Shown here piece by piece: positions 1 to 4,305 of a stretch of 5,912 nucleotides of DNA. Every line of letters begins with the position of its first letter. Position 1 is the stretch's first letter. Source of the stretch: an uncultured Clostridia bacterium (GTDB taxonomy: Bacteria; Bacillota; Clostridia; Oscillospirales; Ruminococcaceae); assembly GCA_947427325.1 (NCBI GenBank), contig CANEHP010000140.1, forward strand, positions 1-5,912, written 5' to 3'. Below the pieces are notes generated by a model. It was given only the letters and a program-made list of their open reading frames with translations, ran no database searches and had not been told where the DNA came from. The translations under genes and the position numbers were made by a program.

Positions 1-1145
1 CGGGCGAAAAAGTAACTCTGAAGCTGTATCCCGAGGGAAGCATAAAAGAGCTTATTGTAAACGGAAAGGATATAGCGGAAAAGCTTGTAACGGAAAATTA
101 TCTCGTTTACACAACCGAAATAACGATAGACGAGGACGCCGAAATACTCGCAGTATTTGAGCCGGCGCAAGTGATCGAGGCTGACGCTCCGCCTGTGCCC
201 GACACGATTGTAATTGACGGACAGGCGTATAACCCCATTGGAGAAAATCTCTTTAAAAACGGTGATTTCAGTGATACAAGCGGCAAGTCAACAGAACAAT
301 GGTACGTTGGAATGAACGAAGACGGTCACCCAAGAAACGGCGATACGTTACGTCCTTATTTTGACGATAACGGAAAGGCTGTCAATCTTTTGCCGCTGTC
401 CGAAAGCGGGCTTCTGTTTACGGAAAAATCCGAAAAGACCCCGGAAAATATGTTTTACTTTGCCAAGAACGGCAATGGATATTGTCTTACCGAAACAGTG
501 GGCGAACCATGGCAAAGCAACGCATGGAACGGTTCTCACTCGCTCTTGGCGTATGTTGATATTAAGCCCGACACCGACTATTGCTTTTCTTTCCGTGCAA
601 AAACCGACGGCGGAGCGGCGTCAATCAGATGCGGTGCAATCAACACGGAGAACTATGTTCAAAAAATATATAAAACATCCGACACCTTAAATTTTTCCGG
701 CAGCGGATATATGTCGTGCCCTAACGGCGATATGCAGAATGTTAGCGGATCATGGCAGGAATACAAGATGGTCGTTAACAGCGGAGACGGCGATCGGTTC
801 ATCTTTAACGCTTACTGGCTTCATATGTGTTCAAACCTAAGCTTTACGGATTTCAGGCTTAATGAGGTCGAAAAGACGGGCGACAGAGGAACGAGAATAG
901 TCTCCGCCGAAAATCCGCCGGCGCTTGTGGTAAAGCAGGGAGATTCTGCTACAATGCCCGAAAAGATAGAAGCTTATGCCCGGGACGGAGAAAAGGTAAG
1001 CATAAGGATCAACTGGGCTGACACAGACAAGCTTACGGATAAAGCGGGAATATATCTCATTGAAGGATACGTAGTTCCGCCCGAGGGATTTTATATTGAA
1101 GAAGGAGCGCTGAGGGCAGTTTTGAGAATGGTTGTAACCAAATAA
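1..1145 (+). CDS. C-terminal part of a secreted modular carbohydrate-binding protein (5' partial)
   Basis: The frame is open from base 3 to the TAA at 1143-1145, giving 380 visible residues; the start lies upstream of the window. Residues about 1-54 look like a divergent InlB B-repeat (begins GEKVTLKLYPEG, then LIVNGKDI and a closing ILAVFEP strand). After a proline-rich linker, residues about 82-290 form one module beginning NLFKNGDFSD and containing PDTDYCFSFRAKT and SGSWQEYKMVV; this pattern resembles the CBM4/9/22 jelly-roll group, but I cannot assign a CBM family. Residues about 298-380 fit a Big_4 bacterial Ig-like domain (ALVVKQGDSATMPEKI, RINW, then an AGIYLIEGYV strand), ending at the stop without sortase motif, dockerin or membrane anchor. 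Such module strings usually form the C-terminal tail of large secreted glycoside hydrolases or adhesins in Clostridia. The role is therefore inferred to be polysaccharide binding outside the cell; any catalytic domain would be upstream. The GTG at 171 is in frame but is not the true start. Confidence 0.8.
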   Translation, partial: GEKVTLKLYPEGSIKELIVNGKDIAEKLVTENYLVYTTEITIDEDAEILAVFEPAQVIEADAPPVPDTIVIDGQAYNPIGENLFKNGDFSDTSGKSTEQWYVGMNEDGHPRNGDTLRPYFDDNGKAVNLLPLSESGLLFTEKSEKTPENMFYFAKNGNGYCLTETVGEPWQSNAWNGSHSLLAYVDIKPDTDYCFSFRAKTDGGAASIRCGAINTENYVQKIYKTSDTLNFSGSGYMSCPNGDMQNVSGSWQEYKMVVNSGDGDRFIFNAYWLHMCSNLSFTDFRLNEVEKTGDRGTRIVSAENPPALVVKQGDSATMPEKIEAYARDGEKVSIRINWADTDKLTDKAGIYLIEGYVVPPEGFYIEEGALRAVLRMVVTK

Positions 1146-1300
1146 AAGTTAGCCTGTATTCGTCCGCCCCTATTTTCAAGGTCATGGTACAAATAAATGT
1201 CAACAATGACCGATTTAAGGAGTCGCTGTTCATAAATATACTTCACGCCGAATAATTTAAAAAGGTTAGCATCTTTTTAATTCAAAATTAGTGTAAAACA
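1146..1300. other. Convergent intergenic gap without a recognised gene
   Basis: This AT-rich stretch separates the upstream stop codon from the shared terminator. It holds a 6-bp inverted repeat (GGTCAT at 1180-1185, ATGACC at 1206-1211) and a weak A/T hairpin near 1259-1277 (AAAAAG...CTTTTT), neither convincing as a terminator. A 23-codon frame from ATG 1184 to TAA 1253-1255 has no ribosome binding site and is not called as a gene. Confidence 0.5.
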
Positions 1301-1350
1301 AAAAACCTCTCAAGCCGTGCAGCGGAGTCCCGCTGCCTTGAGAGGTTTTT
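1301..1350. terminator. Bidirectional intrinsic terminator between convergent genes
   Basis: A perfect 14-bp inverted repeat pairs 1301-1314 (AAAAACCTCTCAAG) with 1337-1350 (CTTGAGAGGTTTTT). Inside it, 1319-1325 (GCAGCGG) pairs with 1330-1336 (CCGCTGC) around the 4-nt loop AGTC, with a small left-side bulge at 1315-1318. The A-rich left arm and T-rich right arm give a U-tract in both directions. It starts about 20 bp past the pckA stop and so ends that leftward transcript, and it can also stop rightward transcription from the gene ending at 1145. Confidence 0.93.
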
Positions 1351-1369
1351 ATTGTTCGACGATTAAAAA

Positions 1370-2974
1370 TTAAAGCTGAGGACCTGCGGCAACCAAAGCC
1401 TTGCCCGCTTCATTGCCCTCATATTTCGCAAAGTTCTTGATAAATCTTCCTGCAAGATCCTTTGCCTTTTCGTCCCACTGTGCGGCGTCCGCATAAGTAT
1501 TGCGGGGATCGAGTATATTAGTATCTACGCCGGGAAGCTCGGTAGGAACTTCAAAGTTAAAGTAAGGGATCTTCTTGGTGGAAGCCTTTTCAATATCGCC
1601 GTTTAAGATAGCGTCGATAATTCCTCTGGTATCCTTGATGGAAATTCTCTTGCCCGTGCCGTTCCAGCCTGTGTTTACGAGATATGCCTTAGCGCCGCTC
1701 TTTTCCATTCTCTTAACCAATTCCTGTGCATATTTTGTGGGGTGCAGCTCCAAGAATGCCTGACCGAAGCAAGCGGAGAAGGTGGGAGTAGGCTCGGTGA
1801 TTCCACGCTCCGTACCTGCAAGCTTAGCGGTAAAGCCCGAGAGGAAGTAATACTGCGTCTGCTCGGGAGTAAGAACGGATACGGGAGGCAGTACGCCGAA
1901 TGCGTCTGCGGAAAGGAAGATAACGTTCTTTGCTGCGGGCGCAGAGGAAACGGGTCTTACAATTTTTTCAATATGGTCGATAGGATAGGAAACACGTGTA
2001 TTTTCGGTTACGCTCTTGTCCTTAAAGTCAATCTTGCCGTTTTCGTCAAGAGTTACGTTTTCCAGAAGTGCGTTTCTCTTTATAGCGTTGTAAATGTCGG
2101 GTTCGGATTCCTTGTCAAGGTCGATAACCTTTGCATAGCAGCCGCCCTCAAAGTTAAATACGCCGTTGTCGTCCCAGCCGTGCTCGTCGTCGCCGATAAG
2201 CAGACGCTTGGGATCGGTGGAAAGGGTGGTCTTGCCCGTGCCGGAAAGTCCGAAGAATATAGCGGTGTTCTTGCCCTCCATATCCGTGTTTGCGGAGCAA
2301 TGCATGGAAGCAATGCCCTTTAAAGGCAGATAGTAGTTCATCATGGAGAACATACCCTTCTTCATCTCGCCGCCGTACCAGGTATTGATGATAACCTGTT
2401 CACGGCTTGTGATGTTGAACATTGCGGCGGTTTCGGAGTTAAGACCCAATTCCTTATAATTTTCAACCTTAGCCTTAGAAGCGTTGTATACAACAAAATC
2501 GGGTTCAAAGCTTTCCAATTCTTCGGCAGTGGGGAGAATAAACATATTCTCTACAAAGTGAGCCTGCCACGCCACCTCCATAATAAAGCGGATAGCCATT
2601 CTTGTATCCTTGTTAGCGCCGCAGAAGGCGTCGACAACATACAGCTTCTTGTTTGAAAGCTCTTTTTTGGCAATATCCTTGCAAACGTTCCAGGCTTCCT
2701 GCGATGCGGGATGGTTGTCGTTTTTATATTCGTCGGAGGTCCACCAAACGGTATCCTTGGAGTTTTCGTCCATTACAATGAACTTATCCTTAGGGGAACG
2801 GCCCGTGTAAATGCCCGTCATTACATTTACCGCGCCCAATTCGCTTACCTGACCCTTTTCGTAGCCTTCGAGAGCAGGATTGGTTTCTTCCTTGAACAGC
2901 TCTTCATAGGAAGGATTGTGTACAATTTCGGTTGTGCCGGTGATACCATACTTAGTTAAATCAATTTTGCTCAT
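1370..2974 (-). CDS. pckA: Phosphoenolpyruvate carboxykinase (ATP)
   Basis: This cytosolic enzyme interconverts oxaloacetate + ATP and PEP + CO2 + ADP; in fermentative anaerobes it often runs towards oxaloacetate (family knowledge; direction here is inferred). The 534-residue protein is full length for the ATP-dependent family, close to E. coli PckA. Visible signatures: GIYTGRSPKDKF with substrate-binding Arg59; WYGGEMKKG with metal-site Lys206; SMHCSANT with metal-site His225; P-loop GLSGTGKTT at 242-250 (Lys248, Thr249); LIGDDEHGWDD with Asp262/Asp263; NTRVSYP with Arg327; and FLSADAFGVLPPVS. The C-terminus ALVAAGPQL nearly matches the E. coli end. The start is placed at the ATG at 2974 (MSKIDLTKYG) because GAGG lies 9 nt upstream; the in-frame ATG at 2989 would overlap that site and adds only MRQSC. 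It appears monocistronic, with its own promoter 120-150 bp upstream and an intrinsic terminator right after its stop. No frameshift or lost catalytic residue was seen. Confidence 0.98.
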   Translation of the reverse strand: MSKIDLTKYGITGTTEIVHNPSYEELFKEETNPALEGYEKGQVSELGAVNVMTGIYTGRSPKDKFIVMDENSKDTVWWTSDEYKNDNHPASQEAWNVCKDIAKKELSNKKLYVVDAFCGANKDTRMAIRFIMEVAWQAHFVENMFILPTAEELESFEPDFVVYNASKAKVENYKELGLNSETAAMFNITSREQVIINTWYGGEMKKGMFSMMNYYLPLKGIASMHCSANTDMEGKNTAIFFGLSGTGKTTLSTDPKRLLIGDDEHGWDDNGVFNFEGGCYAKVIDLDKESEPDIYNAIKRNALLENVTLDENGKIDFKDKSVTENTRVSYPIDHIEKIVRPVSSAPAAKNVIFLSADAFGVLPPVSVLTPEQTQYYFLSGFTAKLAGTERGITEPTPTFSACFGQAFLELHPTKYAQELVKRMEKSGAKAYLVNTGWNGTGKRISIKDTRGIIDAILNGDIEKASTKKIPYFNFEVPTELPGVDTNILDPRNTYADAAQWDEKAKDLAGRFIKNFAKYEGNEAGKALVAAGPQL

Positions 2975-2983
2975 ACAGCTTTG

Positions 2984-2987
2984 CCTC
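2984..2987 (-). promoter_or_regulatory. Ribosome binding site of pckA (decides the start)
   Basis: GAGG on the minus strand sits 9 nt before the ATG at 2974. It overlaps the alternative ATG at 2989-2987, so translation is expected from 2974. Confidence 0.75.
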
Positions 2988-3094
2988 ATTTCTGTTTTTT
3001 CTTTTTACAAGCACAAGAATTAGTTTGCGCCGTTTCGTTTTACTATATTCACAAGTATAAACGATCTTATGAATGCAGTAAATCTTCAAGAATA

Positions 3095-3122
3095 ATTATA
3101 ACACTTTTTTTGCCGCTGTCAA
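3095..3122 (-). promoter_or_regulatory. Sigma-A-type promoter of pckA, both hexamers at consensus
   Basis: Reading the minus strand, TTGACA (3122-3117), a 16-nt spacer, then TATAAT (3100-3095). The predicted transcription start is near 3088, giving a leader of about 113 nt before the ATG at 2974. The leader is A-rich just before the ribosome binding site and contains a weak 6-bp stem (GCGCAA/TTGTGC, one G-U pair) at 3030-3011 with no U-tract after it. The promoter lies wholly within the gap after the phosphatase gene, so pckA can be transcribed on its own. Confidence 0.85.
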
Positions 3123-3227
3123 TATATACAAAATCAGTAAATTTATTCCGTTATTCGGTTGCATTTTGGGCAATTTTGACTTAATTCCATTCTGACAAGT
3201 TACCTAAAACGCCGAGAGATACCATCG

Positions 3228-3920
3228 CTAATCGCAGTCTGTATCGGGGTTTGTATACAGCTCACGGAAACGGCCCGCAAAGGCGGGTTTTTCGTTCTTT
3301 ATGTAAAGATGTGAGGTATCGCCGAACGAGTTAAGCCGAAAACAGGCAATGCCGTTGCAGCGTTCCTCGGTAGCCAGTGTTGTAACGGAGGTCGGGGCGG
3401 CAATAAACCCTTGCCACAAAACCATAGGCGGTATGCCGAGCAAATGACTGAGCAGAACGCACTGAATGCCGAAATGACAGAAAAGCGCAATGGTATCGCT
3501 GTTGGGGGAAACCGCAAGATATGTATTTCCCTTGCGCTTGTAGCCGTGGCGTTCGAGAAGCTTGTCAAACTCACCGTTTACTCTTTCAATATTTGAACGC
3601 ATATTTGCATTGCGCATTTTCGGGATATCATACCACAGGTTTTTGTCGTAATACTCACTTACAGCAGTCCATTCCTCCGGCATCATATCCCACACCACGG
3701 GAAACTCCTGCAGCCAGTCGAAGGTTTCGGCAGTACGCCCGCATTTTTTCAGTGTAAGAGAAATGGTGTCCTGAGCCCGTCCCAGCGGAGAAACATAGTA
3801 ATTTTTTATATTCATGGGCGCAATGCGTTCCGACAGCATTTCCGCTTCCCGCCAACCCTTTTCTGTCAGGGAATCTATACTGTAATCCGGGTCGCCGTGG
3901 CGTATTATAAGTATCTTCAT
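3228..3920 (-). CDS. Histidine phosphatase superfamily protein (phosphoglycerate mutase-like), substrate unknown
   Basis: The 230-residue cytosolic protein begins MKILIIRHGDPDYS, the N-terminal RHG motif of the histidine phosphatase (branch 1) superfamily, with His8 as the predicted phospho-accepting residue next to Arg7. SPLGRAQDT supplies Arg48, MPEEW has acidic residues (82-83) where the general acid usually lies, and FCHFG supplies the second His149. LTEKGWREAEMLSERI (18-33) is also typical. No signal peptide or membrane segment is visible. Members are often auto-annotated as phosphoglycerate mutase or alpha-ribazole phosphatase; nothing here supports either substrate, and no cobalamin gene is nearby. 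From memory, close relatives sharing the WQGFIAAPTSVTT and SFGDTSHLY stretches are widespread in Clostridia. The start at 3920 is chosen because AGGAG lies 9 nt upstream; the longer frame to 3995 adds 25 residues before the RHG strand. There is no clear terminator after the stop, so some readthrough into pckA is possible. Confidence 0.9.
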   Translation of the reverse strand: MKILIIRHGDPDYSIDSLTEKGWREAEMLSERIAPMNIKNYYVSPLGRAQDTISLTLKKCGRTAETFDWLQEFPVVWDMMPEEWTAVSEYYDKNLWYDIPKMRNANMRSNIERVNGEFDKLLERHGYKRKGNTYLAVSPNSDTIALFCHFGIQCVLLSHLLGIPPMVLWQGFIAAPTSVTTLATEERCNGIACFRLNSFGDTSHLYIKNEKPAFAGRFRELYTNPDTDCD

Positions 3921-3929
3921 ATTTGTTAT

Positions 3930-3934
3930 CTCCT
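3930..3934 (-). promoter_or_regulatory. Ribosome binding site of the phosphatase gene
   Basis: AGGAG on the minus strand, followed by a 9-nt spacer to the ATG at 3920. It fixes the start at MKILIIRHG rather than at the upstream in-frame ATG at 3995. Confidence 0.85.
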
Positions 3935-3951
3935 GTTTTTTCTTTAAATGC

Positions 3952-3969
3952 AGCATATTGGTAGCATAT
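3952..3969. repeat. Short direct repeat AGCATAT, one helical turn apart
   Basis: AGCATAT occurs at 3952-3958 and again at 3963-3969, an 11-bp period, in the predicted leader of the phosphatase gene. It could be a paired protein-binding site or chance. Confidence 0.3.
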
Positions 3970-3982
3970 CGTAAAAAGGAAA

Positions 3983-3997
3983 TTTTGCACTGCAAAA
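3983..3997. promoter_or_regulatory. Candidate operator: perfect 15-bp dyad
   Basis: TTTTGCACTGCAAAA has 7-bp arms around a central C at 3990. It lies 62-77 bp upstream of the phosphatase start codon and over the predicted transcription start (about 3993), where a repressor would block initiation. The regulator family cannot be named from the site alone. Confidence 0.45.
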
Positions 3998-3999
3998 AT

Positions 4000-4028
4000 A
4001 TTATGCCTTAAAAGTAATACAATGTTAT
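4000..4028 (-). promoter_or_regulatory. Possible promoter of the phosphatase gene
   Basis: Minus strand: ATAACA (4028-4023, 4/6 match to TTGACA), a 17-nt spacer, CATAAT (4005-4000, 5/6 match to TATAAT). Predicted start is near 3993, leaving a leader of about 73 nt. The region is AT-rich, so chance matches are common. Confidence 0.4.
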
Positions 4029-4048
4029 AAAACATTAAAATATTATTT

Positions 4049-4071
4049 CCTCTTTAGGAAGCCTTTAGAGG
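4049..4071. repeat. 23-bp interrupted inverted repeat (hairpin or operator)
   Basis: CCTCT (4049-4053) pairs with AGAGG (4067-4071), and AGG (4056-4058) pairs with CCT (4062-4064), separated by a TT/TT mismatch and a 3-nt AAG loop. On the plus strand the tail is TTTCTTTAAA, resembling a weak terminator, but no rightward gene ends nearby. An operator for one of the diverging genes, or a block on antisense transcription, is possible. Confidence 0.45.
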
Positions 4072-4190
4072 TTTCTTTAAATTGTACCACATTTATTATT
4101 TAGAATCAATATTTTTTAAAACTAATTGAATTTCTTAAATATCATTTGTACATAATTTATATAAAAACTAAAATAAAGCAAAAAAAGACC

Positions 4191-4219
4191 TTTACAAATA
4201 TCTACATTAAATGTATAAT
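4191..4219 (+). promoter_or_regulatory. Sigma-A-type promoter of the GH43 gene
   Basis: TTTACA (4191-4196, 5/6 match), a 17-nt spacer, then TATAAT (4214-4219, perfect). The predicted transcription start is near 4226, about 80 nt before the ATG at 4306. Confidence 0.8.
4203..4215. promoter_or_regulatory. Candidate operator within the GH43 promoter spacer
   Basis: TACATTAAATGTA is a perfect dyad with 6-bp arms around one central A. It fills most of the -35/-10 spacer and overlaps the first two bases of the -10 box, a classic repressor position. In such AT-rich DNA chance occurrence cannot be excluded. Confidence 0.45.
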
Positions 4220-4229
4220 ATATTATACG

Positions 4230-4286
4230 GTCAATGTGGATTGCTGTACTTGCCTTTAAGGGTAATTAAAGCAATCCACCAATGAC
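4230..4286 (+). promoter_or_regulatory. 5'-leader stem-loop of the GH43 mRNA
   Basis: GTGGATTGCT (4236-4245) pairs perfectly with AGCAATCCAC (4270-4279) around a 24-nt loop. Four further pairs, GTCA (4230-4233) with TGAC (4283-4286), extend it beyond a small internal loop. It begins a few bases after the predicted transcription start and ends 8 bases before the ribosome binding site. It may be an mRNA-stabilising 5' hairpin, a regulatory RNA element or a protein site; it matches no riboswitch I recognise. Confidence 0.6.
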
Positions 4287-4294
4287 ACATGAAA

Positions 4295-4299
4295 GGGAG
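4295..4299 (+). promoter_or_regulatory. Ribosome binding site of the GH43 gene
   Basis: GGGAG within an A/G-rich stretch, 6 nt before the ATG at 4306. The ATG is immediately followed by a basic, then hydrophobic signal peptide, which supports this start. Confidence 0.8.
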
Positions 4300-4305
4300 A
4301 CTTAT

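Larger units (their letters stand above)
3921..4305. other. Divergent AT-rich regulatory region between the phosphatase and GH43 genes
   Basis: This 385-bp stretch has no supported coding region. It contains the leaders and predicted promoters of both diverging genes, a perfect 15-bp dyad near the phosphatase end, a 23-bp interrupted inverted repeat mid-way, and a promoter-embedded dyad plus leader stem-loop near the GH43 end. The segment 4072-4190 is nearly all A/T and shows nothing further that I can name. Confidence 0.7.

Noticed and set aside
171..173. GTG as the start of the first gene
   Set aside because: The same frame is open back to base 3 and encodes an InlB-type module; the GTG falls in the linker and is internal.
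1148..1270. GTTAGC repeated at 1148-1153 and 1265-1270 as a target-site duplication
   Set aside because: A 6-bp repeat in about 120 bp is close to chance, and no element ends or transposase lie between the copies.
1742..2323. 193-codon open frame on the plus strand within pckA
   Set aside because: It is antisense to the conserved core of pckA, has no ribosome binding site of note, and its composition follows from pckA codons.
2975..2989. Upstream ATG at 2989 as the pckA start
   Set aside because: It overlaps the GAGG that positions the ATG at 2974 and adds a non-conserved MRQSC peptide.
3921..3995. 25-residue N-terminal extension of the phosphatase
   Set aside because: The RHG strand normally starts at the N-terminus, AGGAG is well placed for the ATG at 3920, and the extension would overlap the predicted promoter dyad.
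3655..4035. 126-codon minus-strand frame overlapping the phosphatase 5' end
   Set aside because: It is an alternative frame of the phosphatase gene and contains no recognisable domain.
4214..4227. Palindromic TATAATATATTATA read as a second, leftward -10 box
   Set aside because: The leftward -35 position (4250-4245) reads AGTACA, a poor match, and no leftward gene starts within the next 200 bp that needs it.
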